Origin: Perkinsus chesapeaki
Lineage: Eukaryota > Perkinsozoa > Perkinsida > Perkinsidae
Direction of reading: 5' to 3'
Assembly: GCA_013115145.1 (NCBI GenBank)
Contig: JAAPAO010000051.1
Location: 38,560-102,559, forward strand
DNA: 64,000 nt
The stretch's first letter is position 1, and every line of letters begins with the position of its first letter. The translations under genes were made by a program, and so were the position numbers. Of the stretch, positions 12,110 to 23,685 are shown piece by piece. A model generated the notes under the pieces. The model did not search any database. It saw only the letters and a list, made by a program, of their open reading frames with translations, and was not told where the DNA came from.

Positions 12110-14361
12110 TTAAACATCCTGTCTGTCTTGTTCCTTGCTCCCGGCTTCATCCTTATCATTACCGTGGCTACGGCCACCTTTCCCTCGAGCTTTGGAAGGT
12201 TTCTTTCCAGCAGTAGTAGCAAGGAGTTCCTCCCTATTTCTAGCCTGACACTGGACCCGGTGGAGTAGTTCTAGCCATCTACCTCCTAAATGCTGCGCGT
12301 CTTTGGGGAACCTAAATCGACAAGAAGAGTAGAAGTTCTAGTAGCAATCCAACGAAAGCCACACTCACTTCAACTGCAAAGACTTTGGCGCGGAAGAAAA
12401 CATGCCACTCTGCTTCTCAGGCTTGACAGTAAGGACCTCCGAATCCCCCTCAGTCGCTAGAGTTACAGTTGACTGCGTTAGCAATGCCGAGATGGGCCTG
12501 CGCACACCACATAGGTTAGGAGCGATTCCTGAGAGGTGCTCACTTCACATCGTCCTGGTGTTCATCTTGTAGATAGAGGTAAGCATCTGCCGTGACTGTA
12601 GCTCTCTGTATTGTCCACTTCGGGCCACCACTGAACCAACCGCCACTCTTAGAGCCTGTATTAAATTTATAGCAATCAATGTATTCGAGATATCTATATT
12701 ACTGGGTAGAGCAGAAACTTTTGCAGAATGAATAACAAGCCCTGTGCCTGGAGAAGCAATTGCAAGATTCCCACCAGCCTTCTGGGATTCATCCCGTAGC
12801 TGGTGGAAGAAAGGGCGGTGAACTAGCATTGCCTCCGCGTGGTCGCTATCAGCCTTCTGACCTTGTGAGGACGAACCTATTGATGAATTATCAATGATAA
12901 TTTGTAAACCCCAGAAGCTCTGCCCTTTCAGAGAGTAGTACCCCTCCTTCTCGCCTCCTCTACAGGTGATGCGCTTCTCGGAGGTGGTGCTGGACCAAGC
13001 ATTCGCATGAGGCACACCATCTCTGGGCTCGTAGCAATTGTTGTCTTTTGTGAGCCGATGTCTTCCCTTCTGGGAGATGCTGGCGTTGAGTCCTTCCTTG
13101 GAGATATTCTCAATGCGGCAACCGAGTCGAGTTGTCCTAATACGCACGAAATCGGCGGCACCAACAGAGACTGACAAAGCACCTGTTGCTGTAAGGGCAG
13201 CCTCGGTCAGCTCTTCCGTGAGAACGCGTTGTTGATCCTGTGCTGCTGAGCTCACATGTAGCCATAGCTGGTACTGCTTTGTCAACCAATGCCGTACAAC
13301 CGAATTAGTATTCTAGCACCACCGGTGACCTGTTTCCCACGCCTAGCGCTCCGATACTACCTGTTCCCGCCATGCTTCAGCCTTGTTAACAGCAGCAACT
13401 GACGATACCAAACGCCCTTCTACAACACTTCTCTTCTCGGCCGCGAGATCCACTGCCTTCCTATAGTTCCTCTCACTGGACCACCGATCAGCTGCTCCTG
13501 CTTCAGCCCCATGTGTAAATCGCGACATGAACATGCCCTCATGTTCCTTCCAGGCCGTCGACACTGCTACCTCCGACGCCTGGCACTCTGCAATAATACT
13601 ATCAAGCTTAGTCAGGATTTCGTCCTGAAACATGGGCGACTCTCAGAACGCGACAGCCCTGGCCCCCTCGGACTGATGTGAATTAGTACCATCCTTCCTT
13701 TGTATTCGACCTCTACCTCCTTCAATCCCTTATCAATCAAAGTTGTCTGTGTGGCTTCGTTGAAATCATGCAACAGTTTTCCTGTCCGCCTCGAGTATTC
13801 ATTCCAGTTACTAGGATCGTCAGGGAGACCCTGAATAGGATAAGCCTTACGATAAGGCCTTTCGAGGCCCTTCTCGAAAAAAGTAAAATAAGCCCTCGAA
13901 AGGGCAGATATGGACTTAGCGGCCATATACATTCGGTAAATGTACCCTCGGTTACCTCTAGGCTCTGCGCGTATCCTAGATCAGCCTCGATACGCTTCTC
14001 AAGGAAAACGCAAGCGTCGTGAGTTTCTTTCACTCCATTAGTCATAACTTTCCCCAGCTGTGACCCTGACTAGTTGCTCTGCAGGTTTTACAATACAATA
14101 AACTTACGAAGCTCATCTACCCGCTCAGCCCAAGATCCTGCCGATGCCTCCCTCACACCTTCCCACTCTCTCAAGGAGGCCAGTCCCTATTGTGAATAGA
14201 GGTGCACCATCTGACTCCCTAGTAACGTATACCTCCAGCCTCCGAGACTCCAACTCTCTTATATGCTCTGGCATCGGCGAAAGCGCTGCTGATGCCGCTG
14301 AGAGAAGTCGGGTTTCCTTACTCACAGAAGCCGATGTATCAGATACGTCAACCGACGCCAT
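12110..14361 (-). CDS. F-BAR (FCH) domain protein with possible C-terminal PH-like region
   Basis: F-BAR proteins bind and bend membranes and link them to actin. ATG 14361 begins MASVDVSDTSASVSKETRLL. The spliced N-terminal exons give WAERVDELLMTNGVKETHDA, then FLEKRIEADLGYAQSLE. That matches the FCH signature, in which a conserved ERAxxExxYAxxL helix opens the domain. ALSRAYFTFFEKGLERPYR follows, and the long helices run on through about 13350 (DEILTKLDSIIAECQASE, AEAWREQ). The distal part (exons at 13260-12110) holds VGAADFVRIRTTRLGCRI and ends with a segment reading LKFPKDAQHLGGRWLELL. This resembles the last strand and helix of a PH domain, but weakly. The tail is basic (KKPSKARGKGGR). 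The stop TAA is at 12110-12112. It lies 277 bp upstream of the coiled-coil gene and 106 bp downstream of the next. Confidence 0.7.
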
Positions 14362-14467
14362 GTGAATCAAAAAACTATACTGCAGCAGGTGGTTACTACA
14401 CTAGCTTGACTGACTGAACCCAACAGCATCAACATGCGAAACAATACATGAACCTTAACAGAGTTTG

Positions 14468-15604
14468 TTAATTACATTTGCGTGATGGAGCAAGGTCTTT
14501 CACGTCCATCTCTTGGCTGGCCAAAAGAGAGCGAGCCTCTCCCTCTAGTTCTCGCAACTCAGCTATTAGTTTTGCTATACTACCGCCGCCACCAGTTGTC
14601 TTCTCGGCAATTACAGATCCATCACAACTAGACTTATCTTCATCTGTTCCGGCCACAGCCTTGGAAGTATCAGCCGGAGAGCTGACCTGCTGAGTTGCTA
14701 CACACTCCTCCCTAATAGAACTTGGACCATCATTGCGCTCTTCTTTTCTATCACGGACTCGCTCCTCCGCAAGTTTCGCCGCTAAGCTCTCAGCGGCCAC
14801 TGCCCGTCTCTCGGATGACTCAAGCGAGGCTCGAGATTCTACTATCGCTGCGTGCATCTGTGCAACCATTTTGGTAAGCCTGTGAAGTAACATGTAAACC
14901 ACCCTTCCATAGCACTCACCGATCGTTCTCCTTAGCCAGGGCCTTGGCCTCCCTCTGAGACATCTTCAAGCGTCTCTTTGCCTCGTCACTTTCCTCCGCC
15001 AGTTCAATTAATTTCGTTTCTACCTTCACAACATGCTCTCTTGTTCTTTCCTGATAGTACCTTCCCAATGCCTTTAATCCATGAGACTAACATCTGTACT
15101 CAATACTACATGATCTCGTCACTGGCACGGCTATATGCTGCTTCAACTCCAGATATCCTATGCCACAAGCGTTCCAGCGCTGCATTGAAGGCGTGGGTCA
15201 TCTCCTTCACACAAGCGTTGCTGTGATTGTGGATTAACCCGGCGATAGTTGACCGCGATGTTTCCCGAACCCTTTGATGTTGAGCCTACTACCATTGTCT
15301 AGCTACATGTCCCAGCCACTTAGCTACATTAACTTGCTTTACAATCTCTGTGCACTCGTCCTGTATTGCCTGCTTCTCTACACTCAGTTTCACCGCCTCA
15401 TGTCGCCACGAGAGATCAGCTGGAGACTTGCCTTCACCTAAGTTAACCAGCTCACTGTGAGACTGTACTGTGTATTGACTGTTCACTTGCAGCGTCTTGG
15501 AGTTGGATAACACGCTGAAGGCTGGCTAGCTGGGCCAACAACGCCTCCCTGCTGGTCCATGACTCGATGGAGCCCGAGGACGGCAGGTTTGTTACAGTGG
15601 CCAT
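14468..15604 (-). CDS. Coiled-coil protein, unknown function
   Basis: ATG 15604 starts MATVTNLPSSGSIESWTS. The first exon joins through a 47-nt intron to QSHSELVNLGEGKSPADLSW. Later exons give ETSRSTIAGLIHNHSNA, ALERLWHRISGVEAAYSRA and, in the last exon, long Ala/Glu/Arg helices (VAAESLAAKLAEERVRDRK, IAELRELEGEARSLLA). The stop TAA is at 14468-14470. The heptad pattern indicates a largely coiled-coil protein of around 300 residues. No enzymatic motif is visible. It heads the co-directional minus block, and its start faces the divergent DUF3431 gene across about 435 bp. Confidence 0.6.
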
Positions 15605-16039
15605 GGAGAAGGGGGAACTCGCTGGCACTGGAAGCAACCTGTACGAGTGACAGGAATATGAGAATTGACTCCATGTGCTTGCGTACATCTTTAGAAAATG
15701 AGTTCCAAGTTCGATCCGCGGCACCGCCGTCCTATTTTTTAGACGAAAACGAATATCGCGGGTAACCGTGATGGTAAAGTTGCGCTTGTTATTATGGTCA
15801 TTGCTAACTGTTGGACATGGATATCAAAGTGACAAGGAGTGTAAGAGTCTATACTCCTTCGAGTGGTGTACGAGTGAGCATGGGTGCATTCATAACTACA
15901 CTCTGTCATCAGCGCAATTTCAAAGCAAATTGGAAACTATGTAATCCCGCATCGGGTGGTGGATAGCGAGTTCGGGCCAGGTACCTTAAAAATGGACGAC
16001 CGGTTTTGAAGGAGAGCTATTTTATACAGAAGCTACCTG
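15605..16039. other. Divergent intergenic region
   Basis: About 435 bp separate the ATG of the minus-strand coiled-coil gene from the ATG of the plus-strand DUF3431 gene. Both promoters must lie here. I see no TATA-like box I would defend, no repeat and no RNA gene. Confidence 0.5.
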
Positions 16040-17454
16040 ATGAACAGCGAGATTATCTGGTCAGTGAATGCCCTCAGATGTGGATCCTTGCTAAGTAAAT
16101 GGGGTACCGTGTGCCGCAGTAGTATGTTTCTCTTTGTGTACAGTCTAGTAGTAGCAGAGGCAGAGTTATATACCAGGGATGCGATTGAAGTGGAGGACCG
16201 GTAGTATCTGAAAGAGCAGCACAGTTGCACGGCCTAGTTGAAAGATTTGTTGAACCAGCGTTAACGGTGTACCAGAGGTTATCACCCGAACAGCGGGAGG
16301 ATATCGAGTTGAACTGGCTGTACGACTTGGCAGCCAGTCGTGTTATGGACAGGATGGGACTAACGCGAGAGGTGCCACCTCAAATGCGCTTAAGCGGACC
16401 TAAAAATCTACGTGTCGTCAGTCGATGTCGAAGACTCTAAGAGATGGCTCGCCCACTACCACCTTTGTAATATGCCACTGCAAGGAGCCTATCGAGTGGT
16501 TAGGCAGCCTATATCGCATGCCGTGGGTTAGGCTCGCACTGAAATACCTCTAACTCGCTGGAGTCGTAGATACATACCGCCTAATTCGCAACTTTTGCTG
16601 TACGAGAAATGTGGGGTCACCCCTGAGGTACCGCCCGAAGTATCTGATAGGTAGTGACGGTGTATCAAGAGTAATCGTTTGTAGTGATAGCAGGTTTACA
16701 CGCGGTGTCTCTGTGTTGGACAGACAAGATGGGGAGGTTCGAGGAGATGAGTGTTCGGCGTATCTAAGCTATATTACTGAGAACTATGATAATCTAGATG
16801 ACTACACAGTGCATTCCGTGTAATAATTAAGGGCTATAGCCTCTTTGAAGGTATTCCTACAAGCCGATCCACATAACCACGCATTCCTTGCATATTTGGA
16901 GATTCCTCTGAGGGCCATCGGGCTCGGGACATACGAAGTGATAGCAACAGTGGACATTCTTATGTGAGTAGGCCTATACAGGTCCCGTTCCTACATCTCA
17001 ACTATCATCGCCATGTTATGACTGATACCCCATGTATGAGGGACGTGGAAATGGTACTTGCTGCTCGGGTGCTTGCAAAGGCATTGTCACTGTATAGGCT
17101 CTTTTTCGAGATTTCACCCGAGAATTTCGCATGCCAGACGACCTTTTGGGTACATACTGTTGCTCGCAGTATATTGTTGCTCGGCATCGAATACAAGCGC
17201 GTAGCCTCTCCTTCTACCATCACATGTTAAGAATGGTGGACGGCTCTGTTCCTGACCTCTGCGTTGCTGAAGCCAAGTAAGATAACATGAGACTGGGTAG
17301 GTTGGAGGAATTAGAGGTGCTATTTGGTAGGCCCAAACGCTCGTCCCATTGCTATGTATTTGAGTTCTTGTGGCACATTGTACTTGGGGAGCCTCGGCGA
17401 CTTCCTTTACGACCGGACGATACTAGACTCCCTACAGCTTTGCGTGCAAAGTAA
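16040..17454 (+). CDS. DUF3431 domain protein (probable type II membrane/secretory)
   Basis: The model starts at ATG 16040 (MNSEIIWSVNALRCGSLL). A hydrophobic stretch (SSMFLFVYSLVVAEAE) suggests a signal anchor. After several short introns the DUF3431 core appears: TFVICHCKEPIEWLGSLYR, then ECSAYLSYITENYDNLDDY joined across a 42-44 nt intron to TVFLQADPHNHAFL. The near C-terminal block SHCYVFEFLWHIVLGEPR matches the family's Y-x-F-E-x-L-W-H-x-I-F-G-E ending. The stop TAA is at 17452-17454. DUF3431 proteins are best known from fungi; their biochemical role is not established, though they look like secretory-pathway glycan or glycosyltransferase-type proteins. That last point is inference. Exons at 16430-16590 and 17040-17300 are approximate. 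Confidence 0.75.
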
Positions 17455-17729
17455 TCAGCTTGTGTCCTACTCATGCAACTAGTAGGACATGCATTAGATA
17501 TGGTAATGAACATAACCGTACCGTATGGATCGACCTCGAGCTAGCACCTAATACAGGAAGACTAATCTATAAGGAAGAAGAGCTTGCAGAAGTCTAATTT
17601 GCCGGTCCATGTACCATGATATACATGATTTCTCATCAGCTAGTGAGTTTCAGTGTTTTTAATAATATTGGTCATGCGGGCCTTCTGGTCTATTGTGCTA
17701 AGGTTGCATGTTGTTTTAGACTGTATTTC

Positions 17730-20345
17730 ATGCTTCGCCATGTAGTATGGCGAACATGCCGTGCCGGGCAGTTAAACCGACATCGGTTATCGGCTGGCGC
17801 GGCTGGGGGAGTTTTGAATGCATCGGCTGGAGTGGGCGAAGGAACTGGGCGTACATCGACCGTCAACCACTACGATGATGATGTCATGAAGAAGCTGTGG
17901 AGAGATACCGAGTTGTACCCAAGATCTGAAGACTCATGGTCGAGGCTTCTCGAAGCCATGATATTTAGGAATGAGGTAGTACATCGGGCCATTATTGCGG
18001 ATAGCGACTAGATAACAATAAACTACCTTAATGCTCCTCAGAGAATGCAAAAATTACCAAAGGATATCATCCCGACCCTGACGCAGCCACTAGCCATGGA
18101 ACGATTACTTGTTGCACTTGCGAGGGTCTTAGTTCCACATGAGGGAGGTGAATTACTCAGAAGGATGGCCTATATTATATCGCAACAGCAGTGGTCTGGC
18201 GATTTCGAAGTTGGTATGGTATGCAGAGGTCTTTCTAGGCTCTTTCAGAACCAGATAGGTTATCAGAGCGATGCAAGCGTATTGGACAAGATGCATCGTG
18301 AGATCTGTTCGGCGCTATTCACGGATGAAGTGAAGCTAATTATACGGAAGCCCAATGTCGCATTAGAAGCTGCTAACTTTTTGTTGGTGAGGATTTCTGG
18401 ATTAACAGATAGTGACGTAGAGAGGCTTGCTGTTCCGCTGTTGACAATTATCCACAAAGCCTGTAAAGATGGTGGATTCAGTGCGAAGATGCAGACTTCC
18501 CTTTTACCGGTTGTGTCTATACGCGCTAGCATACGATGTGGATCTCTACCTATGGTAACCGAAATAGCAACTATGGCACTCGAAGCAATCGATGACTTTG
18601 GGAAGAAGAGGAGGATAATAGGCAGCACTTCAAAAGCTGCTGAAAGGGTTGCAGCGGTTGACGCTATTCTGGAGGTTATCCATTTAAATCCTTGTGAAGT
18701 GAACTGTAACATAGCGTGCAAGCTCCAGGAGACCATATTAACGGAGATGAGCCTATCCGCCTGGACTAAAGCTGTTTATAACACGCTGGACAATGGAGCC
18801 CTTGATAGGGGTCAAGTGTTGTTGAAATATGTCACACTCTCAACCATACATCCCCGGTTTCCTACTCATTTACCGCAGGATCCAACCGAGGCGGAGTCTT
18901 GCTTGTTGCAGCTTCTCGAATGTGGAAGAAAGGCCCGGTTCTCACCTCTGCCGTTTTTACGATGGGCCTTGAAGAACTCTGGTTCGAGCAGGTCTGCGAA
19001 AGAGGATATTCTGCGGATGTTGCCTGATTGGGCTAGCGAAAAAGCATCTCTGATGAATGAGCTCCATCCTGGTGCAAACACGTTTAAAGGGAATGCCAAC
19101 GTTAATGACGATTATGTTACAATTAAAGGATGCCCTACAGGCCTTGAAGGGATATATAAGAGAATGGGTACGCACAATGGAAAGAATTACTATATCAGAA
19201 CTGAGCCGCGTAAAGAGGGGCCAATGTCTTTGTATTTCACAGGGAAGGTATGGCAGCTGGGCTCCAGTATGCATATTCCTGGCATACGATCTGCTTATCA
19301 TTGCATGTCTAACGGTGACGGCCCACCGGTAGGGGCTGAAGGCTGGGTGGCGTACAATGTGTCTTCCGGAGGATGGCAGCCCATACAAGGTTTTGTGGTT
19401 CTTCCTGGCGTGGATCGGTTCGCGCCCTCAGCCCCGGTGCGGGTTAAACAAACCCGCAGGAAATTCATGAGTGATATTGAAGAACATCATGAGAACGACA
19501 GTGTGATCAGTGATCCAGTTGAATCTCTAATGCACGGGACAGCTACAGAGTATAGAGTTGAACAGGAGAGCAATCCCCGTGGAGGATTACTTGTTGAGGC
19601 TACGGGTAAGGCAGATGAAAGCACAGAAAGTGTCACAGAGGATGATTTTAATGTGGTGTACGGTTCACAGCGCAAGCTGATCGACAGTTCTATAACACGT
19701 CAAGTGGAAGAAGAGGCTCTTAAACAGAGCATAGAGGCTACTAAGGTGTTGAAACATATGGCACAAAGGTGTATAGGAGTAGAGGAGAAGGGCAATACTG
19801 ACAATAGTGGGACATCTGTTGATGATATTGTATCACTCCGGGAGTCAATACAGCAGCTTGTATCTAGGGTGGACTCACTGGAGAAACAACTGAGTGAAAG
19901 CTCTCGGTCACGGGAGGAGGTGAGTATGTCATTTTTGCCAAGACAATTCAATATTTTATCTCCCCAGGTATTCTCACGTGTAGGCACAGCATCCCCGACA
20001 ACAGACGGCACGCGGCGAACTTCACCAGATGCAACGAATTCAAGGAGGCTTGATGGTGATGTTTCTGTAGACCACGAAGTCGAAGAAGAACCGGAAGCGA
20101 TTGCTGCTCTAGACTTTGATAGCTTCCGAAATCGACATACAATAAAAGCAGCTGAGATGCGAATCCTAGAGGCGAAAAAGGCGGGCTTATTACCTCGAGG
20201 AAAACAACGAGCGTTGCTACCGAAGGCTGCAGCTGCCAGAACATTAAGCTATGCGTGGAGTGTTAATGGAGAGTCCTCACTGTATACTCTTTGGAATGAG
20301 GATAAATGGAGCCATGGCTACGGGACGAGACGTTTCTTGAGTTGA
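17730..20345 (+). CDS. Large helical protein with mitochondrial-type presequence
   Basis: Two exons (17730-17975 and 18042-20345, one 66-nt intron) give 849 residues. The first residues (MLRHVVWRTCRAGQLNRHRL) are Arg-rich and free of acidic residues, as in mitochondrial targeting peptides. Residues of about 80-400 are a leucine-rich all-helical array. A separate module near genomic 19130-19400 contains GIYKRMGTHNGKNYYIR, then LYFTGKVWQL and WVAYN. This looks like a small beta domain repeated widely in alveolate and kinetoplastid proteins, but I cannot name it. A coiled coil follows (VSLRESIQQLVSRVDSLEKQ-like, near 19840). The C-terminus is mixed and charged. The helical array plus presequence suggests an organellar RNA-associated protein, by analogy with the RAP and HPR families; no RAP domain is present. 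Confidence 0.7.
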
Positions 20346-20505
20346 ATATGATACCATTATTTTATGCATTGACCGTCAGAAGGGTGGTCACCGACACAAT
20401 GATGATGATAATGATATGAGTGACATGTTTTCGTTTCCAGATTCACCAATATTCTTTGAATTGCCTTTCTTGCATGTCTTGCCAAGCCCCCAGTATATCA
20501 TTTAA

Positions 20506-20801
20506 ATGTCCAGTGTTACGCAGCCTCATCATCCGAAGCCAGGAGACCAGCGAGAGACGACTCTTCGTACCCTTCAACGCATATCAGATTTACTTGACAC
20601 TGGACTGACCCCACGACAACTGAGATTATGTGTTGCATTGCTCGAGACAAGGGTAAGTCCGAACATGGTACGATGGAGTGTTGCTTGTAATCCTCTCAGA
20701 TTGTTAATCCAGAGGCCTTGGCTTACGTCATCACAGAGATCCGGAGGGAGTGTGGATCAGTTGCCGAGACTCAGGGGAGGCTAGCGCATGCTGATGGCTA
20801 A
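20506..20801 (+). CDS. MZT1: MOZART1 (mitotic-spindle organizing protein 1)
   Basis: MZT1 binds the N-termini of gamma-tubulin complex proteins and helps recruit gamma-tubulin rings to microtubule organising centres. ATG 20506 gives a short N-tail, then TLRTLQRISDLLDTGLTPRQ and LRLCVALLETR. After one intron, ALAYVITEIRRECGSVAE follows. These match the three helices of MZT1, whose members are about 70-90 residues. The stop TAA is at 20799-20801. The intron interrupts the usual G-V-x-P-E-A-L hinge. The acceptor after position 20740 is clear (frame AG GCC TTG GCT), but the donor is ambiguous between positions near 20653 and 20692, so a few residues at the junction are uncertain. Confidence 0.85.
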
Positions 20802-20944
20802 CGCTTTAATTGATATTTTCCTGCTCTAATATTGGCATTTGCGTGTGTTTTTCTTGGTTACAGAACCTGGATAGCAGCCAATATATATTTGCGTCCCTCA
20901 AGATGGACCTGTAACGCAACAAGAGATCACCAAGATACTCCCCA

Positions 20945-23378
20945 TCATGACACACGTGTGATATGAACATTGATTAGATCATGAGAGGTCATCACTGAAT
21001 CGACGAACGAGACTGCTGTGGGGTGCCCATTTCTGTGGGAGACATTGTTAATATTTGACATAGTGGAGGTTTCCCACCTTGAACTTCTTATGGTCGGGCA
21101 AGTCAATATTGTGTACATAAATACTTTGGTCCGTTCCGGCAGAGAGGATACTGCACTGAGACGGATCATGTCCTCCTTTCCAGGACATAGACCGCACCGC
21201 ACCGCGATGCCCTCCAAGGCCAAGGCTGAAATCACTCCCCGAGAAGGTACCGGGAAGGACCCTACTGAGCTTGAACGCAGCCGAGGGCTCGTCTCTCAGC
21301 CTCACAATCCTTCATGTAGTCTAGTTCATCTTGGCACGCCTTCAGTCTGGCTGATATTCCTACGTTCTCCCTCTGACACAAGAACGGCGCTTAGAGTCTG
21401 TACGTTGAAAACTGTCCAACTTCTGCTTTCTTCCGCAACATCTCCATGGAACTATGCAGGTCTTCCTTTATCTCGTCAAAATCTCTTTCAATACGTTTAT
21501 GCTTCATCTCCAAATGATGCTATTCAAGACGCCCGGTATTCTACAATCAGATAAATCTACCGTTTACAATCTGGTCTTGAATGATCTCCATCTCATCAGT
21601 AATCCATAAGCGAATGCAACCATCCTCACAACCCGATAAAAAGTATCTAAGACATGTATTACACAACCTTACCGCTCCCCCTACTTCCCATCGCGCTTAT
21701 CCGATGGAACGATTCTCCTGACCGCTGATGTGTGACCAAGGTAGCATTGCACAGGACCCTTCTGCGAAGCGTGTCAACTTCAACGTCACAATTAGTTAGA
21801 CAGCCTACTGTGAGTTTCCGCATATCCCAACGTTTGCAACAATAATCACCACCGCACGTAAGAAGTTCATGTTCTCCACGGAAGACAACGTCGTACACAA
21901 TGTCAGTTGCCGCAGCCTCTTCAATGGTGAATGCTGATTTGGTTGTAGGTGCAGCCTGAAGGATATCCACAGGCAACTGAGCTAGTGGTACCATAAGCGA
22001 GATACCGAAATATCCGTGATAACAACGTCACCGTCATTGCCACAGGAAGCGACCAAGCTTGAGTAATCACTGAAGTCTACAGATTGTATGATGCGAGCGC
22101 TGCGGCGGAGCTGACAAAACACTCCAGTTGGTAAAAACACTTCTGCGTACTTCAGTGAGGAGCTTGTAGGTCCTCACGTCGTGGAGTAGTACAGATCCAT
22201 GCTTGTTACCCGAAGCTATGTACCTATGCGAGCGATGTGGAACAGAATGGTAGCACTCGCCATGGCACATTCTATCCGACGAGATCTCGCAGGTGAATAC
22301 AGAAGAGTCATGCCCACTGACTTCGGCCTTCGTTTGGCTACCGCTCTCGAAATCGACCACAACCATGTAACTGTTAATGAATGGAAGGCCCGTTAAAAAT
22401 GAATAGTAGAGATCACATTTTCCCATCAGAATCGATAGCATTACCAAATCCAACAATACCCCATTTGCCTATATGATAAAGATAACACGGCGCCGCCGAA
22501 TGAGTACTACTACCATCCGAGGACGCGACCATGGAATAGACAGGTGATGGATACTCGTAAGATGCAATGCGTTTATCAGCGTTGTCCAGGTCCCAAACCT
22601 GAAATTTAAGAAGACAAGAGGCCAGCTGGAGGAGAACTAACTTTGACTGTATGGTCAAGAGAACCACTGGCAAACCTAGTGCCATTCAACCATCTCACAG
22701 ACTCCACGTTCTCCATGTGCGCAGATAATCTGTGATCACCTGATACACAGGGTCAATTGACTACTGTACACAGCGGTCCCATGGTACATAGAACAGTCTC
22801 TGGAACATGGAATCGATGGCCGAAACTCGAATCTTGTTCAACCATTGTCTTGTAATCAAGGAATGCCTGATTTTGTTTGCCCAACAACTCGCCTGAATCA
22901 CCACTGTCACCCTCGCAAGTAAAGAGGACTTCTTACGGAATTCACGAGGGTTCGTGACCTTGGAGAAGAACTCAAGGAATTCATGGAATTCGATTGTGCC
23001 TAATTACAGTTATAAGATATCACTGACATACTGCTGTACCATTGCCGTCGGTATCAATGCTCTTTAAAACCTTCTTGGCCGAAGAGTAAGTATCTACCGA
23101 GCGGCACTGGACAACTTGAGGCCATATTAAATACATTTGATTCCCAGCATTCGCAGGGCCTCTCCAAGCTCATTGATATCAATCCCTCCAGATTGGTCTG
23201 TGTCCATCTGTTTGAAGATGTACAACAACTGAGTGAACACTAATCGGATATAATAAGTATAGGACTGCTGGACCTTTTCCTCATCCAATTCCATCCTGGA
23301 ATGGTCGTCACTTTGTTGTCCTGGGAAAAGGCCGCCACCTGGGATACCTTGGCCTGGACCTTCGTAGACAGCAGCCAT
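20945..23378 (-). CDS. EF-hand plus WD40-repeat fusion protein
   Basis: ATG 23378 starts MAAVYEGPGQGIPGGGLFPG. Two EF hands follow: IFKQMDTDQSGGIDINELGE (loop DTDQSGGIDINE, canonical) and, after two introns, SIDTDGNGTIEFHEFLEFF (loop DTDGNGTIEFHE, canonical). The frame continues without a stop through short introns into a linker, then WD-type blades. These include HMENVESVRWLNGTRFASGS with LDHTVKVWDLDN, VSGHDSSVFTCEISSD with YIASGNKHGSVLLHDVRT, ELLTCGGDYCCKRWDMRK, and GHRGAVRSMSWKGG with ILSAGTDQSIYVHNID. Known EF-hand/WD proteins such as WDR49 share this pairing; a calcium-responsive scaffold, perhaps ciliary, is an inference. The final exon has two competing frames (stop at 20945 or about 20980). 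Large antisense ORFs here are shadows. Confidence 0.7.
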
Positions 23379-23685
23379 TGAGAACTATTAGAAGCTGAAT
23401 CTTAACCACACGACACTAATCGTTACAATACGCTAATGTCATTGCTTCTAAACAAGCAGTCTCTGCGTATGTTTATTGGAACATTAGTACCACACAAACT
23501 ACACTGGGACGAGTGAGAAAGCAAGGGAGTAGCACGAGATATTCGAGGGCGCTGTAGATGGATAATGCGCTGTTGTGCAATTTGCATGTGAGCATTTCGG
23601 AATCACGTGCCGCTTGTGACGCGGAGGCCGTTGCGTGAGCGGGTTTAGGTTTACCCCTAACCAGGCTGTACTCGTTGTGTGTTTA
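23379..23685. other. Divergent intergenic region
   Basis: About 307 bp lie between the EF-WD40 start and the CCCH start, transcribed away from each other. It must carry both promoters. No recognisable motif or repeat was found. Confidence 0.5.

Noticed and set aside
21018-21554. 178-codon plus-strand ORF
   Set aside because: It lies antisense to the WD-repeat exons, has no domain and shows unbalanced composition.
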